Counted from the stretch's first letter, positions 35,577-45,116 are shown. The stretch: 64,000 bases of DNA from Periweissella cryptocerci (GCF_004358325.1 NZ_CP037940.1:1426001-1490000), one strand, 5' to 3'. Translations and numbers: made by a program. The notes: generated by a model from the letters alone, not told the origin.

Positions 35577-36572
35577 ATGCAAAAAAAATACGGGATACTT
35601 CCCGGTTTAGCTTTAAGTTTTGGGGTGGCCATCATTGCCCAATTCTTGAGTAAGTTCATCCCCCATTTAGGGGCAGCCACCATTGCCATTTTCTTAGGTA
35701 TTATCCTTGGTAACACCGTGATTAAGCAATTATTATGGAAAGTCGGCACCGGCTTTGCTGAGAAAAAATTATTGGAAGGTTCCGTTGTCCTCTTGGGCGC
35801 CACGGTAACTTTTCAAACCATCGCCGAACTACGGTTACAAGGTGTGGTGCTAATCATTATCCAAATGGCAGCCACTATCGCCTTTGTCTACTGGCTGGGT
35901 AAACGTCTCCTGTTCAATCGCGAAACTGCCCTACTCATGTCGACTGGGAACGCCATCTGTGGGTCTTCAGCCATTGCGTCAGTAGCGCCGGTCATCAAAG
36001 CGAAAGACGATGATCGCCGGACCGCCATCATGATGGTTAACTTGATGGGAACTGTCTTGATGATGATTTTACCAATTATCGGGCCACTGGTTTTTGGGCA
36101 TAACAACCTCCTCATTGGTGGTTTAATTGGGGCAACCGTCCAATCCGTTGGTCAAGTTATCGCAAGTGGCTTGATGGTCAATCACATGGTCGCAACCTAC
36201 GCAACTTTGTTCAAAATCATGCGTATTATCTTGTTAATCGTCGTCGTTTTGCTTTTCAGTAAAATGCAAAAAAATTACGATGCCAAACAAGGTGTCGTGA
36301 CTGAAACAAAAGCCAAAATTGGGGTTCCTTGGTACGTCTTAGGTTTCTTCATTCTCTGTATTTTAAACAGTTCCCTTCACTTCCCAACAATTATTAGTGG
36401 TACCGCACATACTATTAGTAGTTGGTTTGAAGTCACGGCCTTAGCTGCCATTGGTTTGAACCTTAACTTGGTTGCCTTCATTAAATCTGGTAAGAACCTG
36501 GCGATTTACGGCGCCGTGGTCATGGTCTTCCAAGTCGCCCTCGCAATTATATTGTTAAAAACGTTATTCTAA
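35577..36572 (+). CDS. YeiH-family (UPF0324) putative sulfate/anion exporter
   Basis: A 331-residue membrane protein with about ten hydrophobic segments. The family signature is visible: LLMSTGNAICGSSAIASVAPV (in outline, about residues 119-139) and GGLIGATVQSVGQVIASG. Members are called putative sulfate exporters, but the substrate has rarely been tested. It is monocistronic with a ribosome binding site TTAGGAG. A parS-like palindrome follows the stop codon within a few bases. Confidence 0.88.
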   Translation: MQKKYGILPGLALSFGVAIIAQFLSKFIPHLGAATIAIFLGIILGNTVIKQLLWKVGTGFAEKKLLEGSVVLLGATVTFQTIAELRLQGVVLIIIQMAATIAFVYWLGKRLLFNRETALLMSTGNAICGSSAIASVAPVIKAKDDDRRTAIMMVNLMGTVLMMILPIIGPLVFGHNNLLIGGLIGATVQSVGQVIASGLMVNHMVATYATLFKIMRIILLIVVVLLFSKMQKNYDAKQGVVTETKAKIGVPWYVLGFFILCILNSSLHFPTIISGTAHTISSWFEVTALAAIGLNLNLVAFIKSGKNLAIYGAVVMVFQVALAIILLKTLF

Positions 36573-36576
36573 AATA

Positions 36577-36592
36577 TGTTTCATGTGAAACA
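36577..36592. promoter_or_regulatory. parS-like palindrome, copy 1
   Basis: TGTTTCATGTGAAACA, a perfect 16-bp palindrome one base pair step from the ParB site consensus TGTTNCACGTGAAACA. The same 16-mer occurs at 43506. Confidence 0.55.
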
Positions 36593-36627
36593 CAAAAGGG
36601 CTAGGACATAAATTGTCCAGCCCACAA

Positions 36628-36675
36628 AATAAGCCGGATTTCTCCTTATCTAGTAAGGTGGAAATCCGGCTTATT
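36628..36675. repeat. Dispersed 50-bp palindromic hairpin, copy 2
   Basis: AATAAGCCGGATTTCTCCTT and its near-complement, inverted relative to copy 1. It lies between the converging YeiH-type and DUF454 genes, so it is probably a two-way terminator. Confidence 0.75.
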
Positions 36676-36719
36676 AACATGCGAAAAATGGCTGTAACTG
36701 TTGATATAACTCACTTAAT

Positions 36720-37112
36720 TCATTCTGCTTCTTCAGCAACTGGCGCCCGCAACATATCACGGAAGTACCAGCGCATCCCAACAATATGTCCAACGAACAA
36801 GAATGCCATCATCAGACTGAACCATGTTTGTCGCACCAGTAATGTTGAAATCAACATCATCGCGCCAACGCCGATGTGCATCTTCAATAATGATTTCGGC
36901 TGCATTTTGCGTTCAATAAATGGGCGTTGGACATATTTTTGATAGGCTGGGCGGCTTAACAAATAATTGTTCAAACGTTCTGAACTCCGACTCCATAGCC
37001 AAGCCGCTAATAAGTACAGCGGTGTTGTTGGCAACCCAGGTACCCAAATACCTAACGTCCCAAATCCAAAGGCAATTGCACCTAAGGCAATATAAATTAT
37101 CTTTTTAATCAT
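36720..37112 (-). CDS. DUF454 (YbaN-like) inner membrane protein
   Basis: A 130-residue protein with about three membrane segments and the DUF454 signature: GIWVPGLPTTPLYLLAAWLW (about residues 20-39), WSRSSERLNNYL and a PF-I/x-ERKMQPKS loop. Function unknown in all species I know of. ATG at 37112 was chosen for its GGAG ribosome binding site. The stop codon is embedded in the short repeat (ATTAAGTGAGTTATATCAAC) that also occurs at 30.57 kb. Confidence 0.85.
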   Translation of the reverse strand: MIKKIIYIALGAIAFGFGTLGIWVPGLPTTPLYLLAAWLWSRSSERLNNYLLSRPAYQKYVQRPFIERKMQPKSLLKMHIGVGAMMLISTLLVRQTWFSLMMAFLFVGHIVGMRWYFRDMLRAPVAEEAE

Positions 37113-37290
37113 CCGCAACTCCATTCCAAGCTTTTGAACCTATTCTAACAGTCATTTGCGAACAACTTATGAAGATAATCAACTTTTGCTTATTTTTTAT
37201 TATCAAAACACTTGCCTTGGAGTGAACTCTAAGTGTTATTATAAGCTTATTGAAAAGTCACTCACCTTATTTATGGAGGATTTTAAAACT

Positions 37291-38139
37291 ATGTCATTAA
37301 CTGATACTTACACTTTAGCAAACGATGTCAAAATTCCAGTTGTGGGTTTTGGTACTTGGCAAACCCCTGATGGTGATGTTGCCTACCAAGCAACTTTGGA
37401 TGCAATCAAGGCCGGCTACCGTCACATTGATACTGCCGCTGCTTACGGTAACGAAGAATCCGTTGGTAAGGCCATCGCTGATTCTGGCGTTGCCCGCGAA
37501 GATTTATTCGTAACTACTAAGCTCTGGAACGATGATCACGGCTACGAAGAAACTAAAGCTGCCTTTGCCGTTTCATTGAAGAAGCTTGGCTTGGACTACG
37601 TTGATCTTTACTTGATTCACTGGCCAAATCCTAAGGCACTCCGTTCTGAATGGGCTGCTCGTAACGCCGGCTCATGGCGTGCAATGGAAGAAGTTTACAA
37701 TGCTGGTCAAGCTAAGGCTATCGGTGTTTCAAATTTCCAAATCGAACACTTAGAAGAATTATTCAAGACGGCAGTAATCAAGCCAATGGTTAACCAACTT
37801 TTCTTGAACCCTTCTGATGTTCAAGCTGAATTGGTTGCCTTCGATAACGAACACAACATCTTGAACGAAGCTTACTCACCACTTGGTACCGGTCGAATCT
37901 TCGACGTGCCAGAAGTGAAGGCTGTTGCTGACAAGCTCAACAAGTCAGTTGCTCAAGTAGTCTTGCGTTGGAGCTTGGACAAGGGCTTCTTACCATTGCC
38001 TAAGTCAACTCACGAAGCCCGTATCATTGAAAACGGTGAACTCTTCGACTTTGTTTTATCAGCCGATGACACTGCTGTTATTGACGGTCTTACTGGTAAG
38101 TTCGGTTCACACTTGAACCCCAACGAAGCCGAATTTTAA
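37291..38139 (+). CDS. Aldo/keto reductase (2,5-diketogluconate reductase type)
   Basis: A 282-residue NADPH-dependent oxidoreductase of the AKR superfamily. Visible motifs are the DTAAAYGNE region with the catalytic Asp and Tyr (about residues 46-54), the LIHWPNP segment with the catalytic His, AIGVSNFQ, and LPKSTHEARIIEN for cofactor binding. ATG at 37291 was chosen because GGAGGA precedes it; the open frame extends further upstream without a signal. Probably reduces small aldehydes or ketones. A terminator follows. Confidence 0.92.
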   Translation: MSLTDTYTLANDVKIPVVGFGTWQTPDGDVAYQATLDAIKAGYRHIDTAAAYGNEESVGKAIADSGVAREDLFVTTKLWNDDHGYEETKAAFAVSLKKLGLDYVDLYLIHWPNPKALRSEWAARNAGSWRAMEEVYNAGQAKAIGVSNFQIEHLEELFKTAVIKPMVNQLFLNPSDVQAELVAFDNEHNILNEAYSPLGTGRIFDVPEVKAVADKLNKSVAQVVLRWSLDKGFLPLPKSTHEARIIENGELFDFVLSADDTAVIDGLTGKFGSHLNPNEAEF

Positions 38140-38160
38140 GCTACATTAATAAGTTAAAGG

Positions 38161-38190
38161 AACCGTCAGCAAACATGCTGGCGGTTTTTT
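38161..38190 (+). terminator. Terminator after the aldo/keto reductase
   Basis: AACCGTCAGCA with TGCTGGCGGTT and a T run. Confidence 0.85.
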
Positions 38191-38372
38191 CGTACGTTAA
38201 CAAGGAAGACTTCTCCTTACCAAGATAAGGAGAAGTCCGACTTGTTTTGCAGGCCGGACATTGTATACCCCGACCCCAAAAATCATTATTTCATTAAAAA
38301 TGCTCGTAATCCCCCTTACCTAATGGTTAAATATGGCATACTAAAGATTAGCCAAGTAACAGTCCCACTTTT

Positions 38373-38393
38373 TTATCCACAAAGTTATCCACC
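38373..38393 (+). promoter_or_regulatory. Two DnaA-box-like 9-mers
   Basis: TTATCCACA (perfect match to the DnaA box) and TTATCCACC are 12 bases apart on the same strand. Two boxes are too few for a replication origin; they could titrate DnaA or affect local transcription. Confidence 0.35.
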
Positions 38394-38438
38394 GTTGCCA
38401 GCATTATTTCCCAGCAAACCAATTCCCACACATTTAAC

Positions 38439-38459
38439 CTTTGTGATATTTTCACAAAG
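38439..38459. promoter_or_regulatory. Operator-like palindrome upstream of the nitroreductase
   Basis: CTTTGTGA and TCACAAAG are separated by five A/T bases, about 70 bases before the ATG at 38527. The regulator is unknown. Confidence 0.4.
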
Positions 38460-38526
38460 ACTTGCATAGAGCTTGTGCAAAGAGTTACAATGACTACATA
38501 CAAAAAATAAGGAAATATACGATAAA

Positions 38527-39282
38527 ATGACAAATCCAACAATTGATTTAATGATGAAACATCGCACGATTCGTTCATTCACCGACCAACCTGTCACTGA
38601 TGAACAAATCGCTACAATTATCGGCGCTGCGCAAATGGCTTCTACTTCAATGAATCAACAAGCTTATTCTTTCATCGAAATAACTGACCAAGCATTCCGC
38701 GATGAACTCGCCCAAGCCGTTAAAAAGCCTTCAATCAGCAATGCCGCTCGTTTCTTTATTGTGGCAGTCGACTTTACTAAGTTGATGTTACCTCAATCAG
38801 ATGCCCAACAAGCAGTGATGCACAGTAACTTTGGTAACACCCAAATGACTGAGTGGGCTGTTTTCAGCGCCGGCATGGCGGTGCAAAATGCCCACTTGGC
38901 AGCTGAATCAATCGGCTTAGGCGCAGTTGAACTCGGTGCCGCATTAATGAGCGTTGATTCCATTGATGCCAAACTTCAATTGCCAGCAATGGTGAAGCCA
39001 GTAATCGGTTTTGCATTAGGTTACCCTGATACAGAACACATGCCTGATTTAAAGCCACGCTTAAGTTTAGATGGTGTGTTGATGACTGATACTTACCAAC
39101 CTACCCAAGCTGAAAATGCCGTCGCTGAATACAATGACCGCATGACTAAATATTATGCCGAACGTGGTGAAGCCGTACCACGCAACTGGTCTGACTGGTT
39201 TGGCGTTGCTTTTGGTTCCGAAGAAAAACCATTAGTTCACTTAACCAATTATTCCAAACAAAAAGGCCTCTACAAAAATTAA
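38527..39282 (+). CDS. NADPH-dependent oxidoreductase, nitroreductase family (NfrA/Frp type)
   Basis: A 251-residue FMN-dependent flavin/nitro reductase. Family features are the start MMKHRTIRSFTDQPVTDEQI with the FMN-contacting RTIR, SMNQQAYSFIEI, WAVFSAGMAVQNAHLAAESIG (in outline) and GFALGYPD. The C-terminal extension (NRKMT-like YNDRMTKYYAERGEA) is characteristic of the NfrA branch. It transfers electrons from NADPH to flavins, quinones or nitro compounds. A palindrome upstream may be a redox-dependent operator. Confidence 0.9.
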   Translation: MTNPTIDLMMKHRTIRSFTDQPVTDEQIATIIGAAQMASTSMNQQAYSFIEITDQAFRDELAQAVKKPSISNAARFFIVAVDFTKLMLPQSDAQQAVMHSNFGNTQMTEWAVFSAGMAVQNAHLAAESIGLGAVELGAALMSVDSIDAKLQLPAMVKPVIGFALGYPDTEHMPDLKPRLSLDGVLMTDTYQPTQAENAVAEYNDRMTKYYAERGEAVPRNWSDWFGVAFGSEEKPLVHLTNYSKQKGLYKN

Positions 39283-39296
39283 ACTGCACAAACTCA

Positions 39297-39332
39297 ACCG
39301 ATTTAGATGATTTTTCGTCTAAATCGGTTTTC
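39297..39332 (+). terminator. Terminator after the nitroreductase
   Basis: AACCGATTTAGATGA with TCGTCTAAATCGGTTTT and trailing T-rich sequence. Confidence 0.88.
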
Positions 39333-39486
39333 TTTATTAGCCGATTAATTTGTGAAGCAAACAATAAGTCGTACATGCCTGCCAACTGTCGTAATTCGGG
39401 GTATAATAAACTTGTATTTACTTTTTGTGAGTTAATCACTCAGCTGTTCGTTGTGAACTTTGTACCCTATCAGAAAAGGAGCCATC

Positions 39487-40965
39487 ATGGCCTACCAAAA
39501 TAATAATAATTCTTACGGCAAGAGCGATAATCGTTCTTCTCGTCCTTTTAATTCACGTAACGATCGTCGTAATTCATACGATCGTCGTGATGCTGAACCT
39601 GAACCAGAGGTTGAAGTTGGTCAACGTTTTCCATTGACCATCAAGCGCCTTGGTATTAACGGGGAAGGTATCGGCTACTACAAGCGCAAGATTACCTTCA
39701 TCCCCGGCGCTTTGCCTGATGAAGTCGTCATCGCCGAAGTTACGAAAGTTCACCCTAAGTACCTCTCTGCTAAAATCCACAAAATCCGTGAAGCTTCACC
39801 TGATCGCGTTGATACTGTGGACGAATACGCAGGTATCGTGGGCGGGTTTGATTTGGAACACATGAACTACGACGCTCAACTCAAATTCAAAGTTGACGTA
39901 ATTCTCCAATCATTGGAAAAATTCAAACCACGCGGCTACCAAAACTACAAATTATTGCCAACCATCGGCATGGATAAGCCGTTCCACTACCGGAACAAGG
40001 CGCAATTCCCTGTCCGCATGATTGACGGTCGGGTTGCGACTGGAATGTTCAAAATGGGTACCCACGAACTTGTGGACTTACCTGAAGTTTCAACACAACA
40101 CCCTGCAACGATGAAGGCTGTGCGGGTTATCCGTTCAATTCTCGAAGACCTTGGCACGCCAATCTACAACGAAGAAGCAAAATCTGGGATTGTTAAGACC
40201 ATCATTGCGCGGGTTTCTGAAAGTACCCACGAAGTTCAAGTAACCTTGGTAACGAACTCAAAGAAGTTGCCTGGTTCACGTAAAATCATTGAAGCTATTC
40301 ACGAAAAGCTCCCCGAAGTGACTTCAATCAACCAAAACATCAACCCTGGTGAAACTTCCTTAATTTGGGGCGACGAAACGGTCTTACTTGATGGTAACCC
40401 ATACATCACCGAAACAATTAACGGTAAGCAATTCCAACTTTCACCACGGGCGTTCTTGCAATTGAATCCCAAGCAAACAGCACGTTTATACAACGAAGCA
40501 ATCAGTGCCTTAGATTTGACCCATGCTGATAACTTAATCGATGCTTACTCTGGTGTTGGTACCCTTGGTATCTCATTAGCGGATAAAGCTGGTTTTGTCC
40601 GTGGTATGGATACAATTGCTGAATCAATCGACGACGCTAACCGCAATGCTGAATTGAACGGGATTACCAATGCCCGCTACGAAGTCGGTGCGGCTGAAGA
40701 CTTGATTCCGCAATGGATTCAAGAAGGTTGGCGGCCGGATGCATTGATTGTCGATCCACCACGTACTGGACTTGATGAATACTTACGTGATGCAATCTTA
40801 GCCGTTGAACCAGAAAAATTTGTTTACATTTCATGTAACCCCTCAACCCTTGCCCGCGATTTAGTGGACTTGGTGGAGGTTTACAATGTGGAATATATTC
40901 AATCAATCGACATGTTCCCACAAACTTCACGCGTTGAAGCAATTGTGAAGTTCACCCGTCGTTAA
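39487..40965 (+). CDS. 23S rRNA (uracil-5-)-methyltransferase, RlmCD/RumA type
   Basis: A 492-residue SAM-dependent RNA methyltransferase. After a low-complexity Asn/Arg/Ser-rich tail (about residues 1-45, positively charged) comes a TRAM RNA-binding domain (LTIKRLGINGEGIGYYKRK). The catalytic domain carries the SAM motif DAYSGVGTLGISLADKA, the DPPRTGLD motif, and the nucleophilic Cys in YISCNPSTLARD. It makes 5-methyluridine in 23S rRNA; Bacillus RlmCD modifies two sites. The Fe-S cluster Cys pattern of E. coli RumA is not evident. ATG at 39487 was chosen because AAGGAG precedes it. The disordered basic N-terminus is longer than usual. Confidence 0.9.
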   Translation: MAYQNNNNSYGKSDNRSSRPFNSRNDRRNSYDRRDAEPEPEVEVGQRFPLTIKRLGINGEGIGYYKRKITFIPGALPDEVVIAEVTKVHPKYLSAKIHKIREASPDRVDTVDEYAGIVGGFDLEHMNYDAQLKFKVDVILQSLEKFKPRGYQNYKLLPTIGMDKPFHYRNKAQFPVRMIDGRVATGMFKMGTHELVDLPEVSTQHPATMKAVRVIRSILEDLGTPIYNEEAKSGIVKTIIARVSESTHEVQVTLVTNSKKLPGSRKIIEAIHEKLPEVTSINQNINPGETSLIWGDETVLLDGNPYITETINGKQFQLSPRAFLQLNPKQTARLYNEAISALDLTHADNLIDAYSGVGTLGISLADKAGFVRGMDTIAESIDDANRNAELNGITNARYEVGAAEDLIPQWIQEGWRPDALIVDPPRTGLDEYLRDAILAVEPEKFVYISCNPSTLARDLVDLVEVYNVEYIQSIDMFPQTSRVEAIVKFTRR

Positions 40966-41006
40966 AAATACTCGACAAACATTTTATTAAAGAGGATTTA
41001 AATACT

Positions 41007-42695
41007 ATGACAGACACAAAAAAGCACGGTGCTGACATCGTCGTGGATAGCTTGACTAACCACGGCGTCGATTTAATTTTCGGAATTCCTGGTGCCAAGA
41101 TTGACCGCTTGTTTGAAACATTAGAACACCCTGCCGATGGCCAAAAGGCACCTAAGTTAGTGGTTACCCGTCATGAACAAAACGCTGCCTTTATGGCACA
41201 AGCTTTTGCCCGAATTACTGGTAAAACTGGTGCGATGATTGCAACTTCAGGTCCTGGTGTTGGTAATTTGGTAACTGGTTTGATGACTGCCAACGCTGAA
41301 GGTGACGCCGTGATTGCCATCGGTGGTCAAGTACCACGTAAAGACTTGTACCGTTTGACACACCAAAGCACCCCGGCAGCTCAATTATTTGCACCAATCA
41401 CTCGTTACAGCGTGGAAATTCAAGATCCAAATAACATTTCAGAAATCATGGGTAACGCTTTTGCAGCGGCTAATGGGCCAAAGCCTGGGGCAGCTTTCAT
41501 TAGCTTGCCACAAGACGTTGACGATGCTGAAGTTACTACCAGCGCCTTACCAGCTGCCGCTGACCCTAAAATGGGGGCTGCTGCTACGACAGATTTAGCT
41601 AACTTAGCCGACCGTATCAAGCAAGCTAAGTTACCAGTTTTCTTAGTTGGTATGCGGGGCTCTAGTGATGAAGCTGTGGCTGCCTTGCAAGAATTGCTGG
41701 CCGTAATTCCGTTCCCAGTTGTTGAAACTTTCCAAGGTTCTGGTGCCATTTCACGCGAACTCGAAGCCGAAACATTCTTTGGCCGCGTCGGCTTATTCCG
41801 TAACCAAATTGGTGATAAGTTACTCCAACAAAGTGATTTGGTAATTACTTTAGGTTACGATGCCATCGAATACGAACCTCGTAACTGGAACAAGGAAGCG
41901 AACTTACACATCGTCACCCTTGATACTACCGCTGCTCAAATTGACAATAACTTCCTGCCTGAAGCTCAATTGATTGGTGACATGGCTGCCAGTTTACGTC
42001 AATTAAAGACGGACCTCGTTGGTCACACTTTGCCAGCCGAAACTGTTGCTAAGTTAGGTGAATTCAAAGCTGAATTATTAGCTGCTGACGAACCTAACTA
42101 CACACCAGCTGAAGCTCACTTGAACCATCCTTTAGCCGTTGTTAAGGCAATTCAAGAACACGTCACCGATGATATGACCGTCTCACTCGATATTGGTTCC
42201 CACTATATCTGGATGGCGCGCCACTTCCGTTCATACGTTCCACGTCACTTGTTGATTAGTAACGGTATGCAAACGCTTGGTGTCGGTTTACCATGGGCGA
42301 TGACTGCCGCGTTAGTTCGTCCAGACGCTAAGTCGGTTTCTGTTTCTGGTGATAGTGGTTTCTTCTTCTCAGGCCCTGAACTCGAAACCGCCGTCCGTCT
42401 TGGTTTGAACACCGTTTCAATCGTTTGGAACGATAACTACCATTACAACATGGTTGAATTCCAAGAAGAAATGAAATACGATCGTTCAGCCGGCGTGAAG
42501 CTTGGACCCATCGACATTGTTAAGTTCGCCGAAAGTATGGGCGCAACTGGGTTACGTGTTGATAGCCCTGATCAATTACAATCTGTTTTGGATCAAGCCT
42601 TTGCAACTGAAGGACCGGTTGTCGTTGATATTCCAGTGGATTACTCACACAACTACGAATTAGGTGGCCAATTAATTGGCTCACAAATGGGTTAA
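41007..42695 (+). CDS. alsS: Catabolic acetolactate synthase
   Basis: A 562-residue thiamine-diphosphate enzyme that condenses two pyruvates to 2-acetolactate. The catalytic Glu is in the RHEQNAAFMAQAFAR segment (about residues 56-70); the ThDP/metal site reads GDSGFFFSGPELETAVRLGL. The FAD-binding and regulatory features of the biosynthetic enzyme are reduced, as in AlsS. The adjacent decarboxylase gene shows it works in the acetoin route, which disposes of pyruvate and neutralises acid. The two genes are separated by a hairpin. Confidence 0.95.
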   Translation: MTDTKKHGADIVVDSLTNHGVDLIFGIPGAKIDRLFETLEHPADGQKAPKLVVTRHEQNAAFMAQAFARITGKTGAMIATSGPGVGNLVTGLMTANAEGDAVIAIGGQVPRKDLYRLTHQSTPAAQLFAPITRYSVEIQDPNNISEIMGNAFAAANGPKPGAAFISLPQDVDDAEVTTSALPAAADPKMGAAATTDLANLADRIKQAKLPVFLVGMRGSSDEAVAALQELLAVIPFPVVETFQGSGAISRELEAETFFGRVGLFRNQIGDKLLQQSDLVITLGYDAIEYEPRNWNKEANLHIVTLDTTAAQIDNNFLPEAQLIGDMAASLRQLKTDLVGHTLPAETVAKLGEFKAELLAADEPNYTPAEAHLNHPLAVVKAIQEHVTDDMTVSLDIGSHYIWMARHFRSYVPRHLLISNGMQTLGVGLPWAMTAALVRPDAKSVSVSGDSGFFFSGPELETAVRLGLNTVSIVWNDNYHYNMVEFQEEMKYDRSAGVKLGPIDIVKFAESMGATGLRVDSPDQLQSVLDQAFATEGPVVVDIPVDYSHNYELGGQLIGSQMG

Positions 42696-42707
42696 TAAAT
42701 AATTTTC

Positions 42708-42740
42708 TGACAAGCTAATCGTTACTTCATTAGCTTGTCA
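42708..42740 (+). other. Hairpin between alsS and alsD
   Basis: TGACAAGCTAA pairs perfectly with TTAGCTTGTCA around an 11-base loop. Without a following T run it is more likely an mRNA-stability or processing element than a terminator. Confidence 0.55.
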
Positions 42741-42778
42741 GCTTACATAGCTTTTACATTCACTTAGGAGGAAAATAT

Positions 42779-43501
42779 ATGAGTACAAATACACTTTATG
42801 AACATGGAACCTTAGCAATGCTGATGGCCGGTGATATGGAAGGTAGTATTACGGTGGCTGATTTACTTAAGCACGGCGATACTGGCATTGGGACGTTACA
42901 TGGTTTGAACGGTGAAGTGATTATTGTTGATGGTGAAGTTTATCAAGCTGACGAAACTGGTACTGTTAACCACATCACCGATTCAACGACTACCCTGCCA
43001 TTTGCCTCAGTGCACTACATGGAAAGTGATAAAGCAATTGATTTTGAAACATGTAGTTTCGATGTTTTAACGCATAAATTAGTTGATTTAGAAAACTTGC
43101 AAAATGTTTTTGCCTCAGTTAAATTACACGGAACTTTTTCACACGTCAAAGTTCGCGTAGCACCGAAGCAATTCCCACCTTACCCAAGTCTCTTGGAAGT
43201 TACCGAAAACCAACCAGTTTTTGAAACTGATAATGTCACTGGTACAATAATCGGTTATTTCTCACCTGAACTTTTCGGAGGCTTAACTGCAGCCGGTTGG
43301 CACCTGCACTTCTTAAGTGATGACCGCCAATTTGGTGGGCACATTCTTGATTTTGCCGGTACAAACATCAAAGGTGAACTCCAAATTTTTGAAAACTTTG
43401 AACAACACTTCCCAATTGCTAACCAAGCCTTCCGTGACCACACGGTTGATTTAGACACGTTGAAGGATGACGTGGCCCAATCAGAAGGTAATAACGACTA
43501 G
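42779..43501 (+). CDS. alsD: Alpha-acetolactate decarboxylase
   Basis: A 240-residue zinc enzyme (also named BudA or AldB) that converts 2-acetolactate to acetoin. The metal-binding His residues are visible in WHLHFLSDDRQFGGHILDF (two His of HLH plus the GGH His). Length is typical. AGGAGG precedes the ATG. It completes the acetoin pathway with alsS upstream. Diversion of acetolactate here also limits branched-chain amino acid synthesis. Confidence 0.95.
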   Translation: MSTNTLYEHGTLAMLMAGDMEGSITVADLLKHGDTGIGTLHGLNGEVIIVDGEVYQADETGTVNHITDSTTTLPFASVHYMESDKAIDFETCSFDVLTHKLVDLENLQNVFASVKLHGTFSHVKVRVAPKQFPPYPSLLEVTENQPVFETDNVTGTIIGYFSPELFGGLTAAGWHLHFLSDDRQFGGHILDFAGTNIKGELQIFENFEQHFPIANQAFRDHTVDLDTLKDDVAQSEGNND

Positions 43502-43505
43502 CAAA

Positions 43506-43521
43506 TGTTTCATGTGAAACA
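43506..43521. promoter_or_regulatory. parS-like palindrome, copy 2
   Basis: TGTTTCATGTGAAACA, identical to the site at 36577, directly after the alsD stop codon. Confidence 0.55.
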
Positions 43522-43534
43522 TTTGTGGTTTTGT

Positions 43535-43566
43535 AAGCGTAGCCCCCAACGGCTACGCTTTTTTTT
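43535..43566 (+). terminator. Terminator of the alsS-alsD operon
   Basis: AAGCGTAGCC and GGCTACGCTT stem followed by eight T. Confidence 0.92.
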
Positions 43567-43694
43567 GCTCTAAATTTTCACCCTACGCCTATCTGGTCAA
43601 TTCGTCTCCGAAAACAGAAAAAATATTTTAACCAAAAAAGGACTCGCAAAATGCGAATCCTCCCTCATATCCAAATAATCGTTATCGCTGAAAA

Positions 43695-45116
43695 TTACTT
43701 CAGTTTAATCTTATTAGTCAACATAAATGCTGGAATCAAAATGATAAGCACTAAGATTGTTGACCACAGGAACCCTTGTTGATAGGCACCGGCAAGTTGC
43801 GTTGCTTGGGTAACGTGGTGTGTACTAATGTAGCCTGCGACCACTGTCGACAGCAGTGCTGCGCCAAAACCACCACCAACTTGTTGTAGCATCCGGGTGC
43901 CCATTGATGCTGATGCCGAATCAGCTTTAGGTATACCGACGAATGCATCCGCCATCAGTGCCGATACGACCGCTGCACCACCGATACCACGGATGAACAT
44001 GATAATGCCAATTAACCAATATGCTGATTTTGCATCAAAATACACGAATGGCAATGTCCCGACAATATCGATCAAGACACCGATAATTACAACCCACCGA
44101 GCTCCAATTGAATCAATCATGCGGCCAATAATCCCACGTGAGATGAGCATCCCCACGCTTTGAGGAATTAGGGCAATCGCCGCTATTACGACACTTGCGC
44201 CGCGGACATCTTGAAAGAACAGTGGCAATAGAATCATTGGTCCACTGGTGATAAATCCAGCTAGAAATAAACCAACCATTGATCCCGTAAAGTTACGGTA
44301 CTTAAACAAGTGCAGCGGAAGCGTGGCTTTGTCCTTGCGTATGATCGCATAAATGATGTAGACCACTAGCAATACCACCCCAGCACCGATATAACTTAAG
44401 GTGTCACGATTAGTAAAGTTACCGTAGTTGCTGGCTTGTACAACACCGTAAACAATCATTCCCGAAATTGCTGCGAGTAAGAACACGCCTAGGCCATCGA
44501 ATTTGGCTTCTCGATTTTTAGGGGCGATTGCAGGTACTTTCTTTATCATCAAAATTGAAGCAATGATGACGATTGGGACGTTGATGAAGAAAATCCAGCG
44601 CCAAGAACTAGATTGCACGATTATCCCACCGATAATTGGTCCGAGCATCGGCCCTAACGTCATTGGCACACCGACAATGGCCATCACGCGGCCCATTTTG
44701 TCGCCGCCCACCGCGTCAACAAGCAGCGTAGTTAAGAGTGGCATAATTAATCCCGCTGCAAAACCTTGGAGCAACCGGAAAACAATTAAGGAATCAATAT
44801 TCCATGCCATGCCTGCCATTAGTGAAGTGATTCCAAAGGCCACCTCCGCCCATAAATACACTAATTTACCGGAGAAACGGTTGACCAACCAGCCAGAAAA
44901 TGGAATTGCGCCACCCATAGCAAGTGCAAAACCAGTGATTGTCCATTGAACAACGGCTAATTTGGTGTGAAAATCGACACTCAGTGTGTTCACTGCGATA
45001 TTCACCATCGTCGAATCTAGCATCGGTGCCATTGACCCCAGCACCAGAATCCAGGCGATTGTCAGCAAGGGCTTTGGAATCGCCGCTTGCTTAGTTTGAG
45101 TAGTTTGTTGAGTCAT
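43695..45116 (-). CDS. DHA2-family multidrug efflux MFS transporter (EmrB/QacA type)
   Basis: A 473-residue protein with about 14 membrane segments. DHA2 motifs include LDSTMVNIAVNTLS in segment 1, GWLVNRFSGKLVYLW after segment 2, and motif C-like MTLGPMLGPIIGG in segment 5. It is expected to export cationic or lipophilic drugs with protons. It is divergent from a TetR regulator with an inverted-repeat operator candidate between them, the usual arrangement for inducible efflux. Confidence 0.92.
   Translation of the reverse strand: MTQQTTQTKQAAIPKPLLTIAWILVLGSMAPMLDSTMVNIAVNTLSVDFHTKLAVVQWTITGFALAMGGAIPFSGWLVNRFSGKLVYLWAEVAFGITSLMAGMAWNIDSLIVFRLLQGFAAGLIMPLLTTLLVDAVGGDKMGRVMAIVGVPMTLGPMLGPIIGGIIVQSSSWRWIFFINVPIVIIASILMIKKVPAIAPKNREAKFDGLGVFLLAAISGMIVYGVVQASNYGNFTNRDTLSYIGAGVVLLVVYIIYAIIRKDKATLPLHLFKYRNFTGSMVGLFLAGFITSGPMILLPLFFQDVRGASVVIAAIALIPQSVGMLISRGIIGRMIDSIGARWVVIIGVLIDIVGTLPFVYFDAKSAYWLIGIIMFIRGIGGAAVVSALMADAFVGIPKADSASASMGTRMLQQVGGGFGAALLSTVVAGYISTHHVTQATQLAGAYQQGFLWSTILVLIILIPAFMLTNKIKLK

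Larger units (their letters stand above)
38140..38526. other. Intergenic region with terminator, hairpin repeat and DnaA-box-like pair
   Basis: Contains the reductase terminator, a degenerate copy of the dispersed hairpin (about 38199-38246), two DnaA-box-like 9-mers and a palindrome near the nitroreductase start. No gene. Confidence 0.6.

Noticed and set aside
38373..38393. Replication origin
   Set aside because: Only two DnaA-box-like 9-mers, no AT-rich unwinding region and no dnaA or dnaN nearby.
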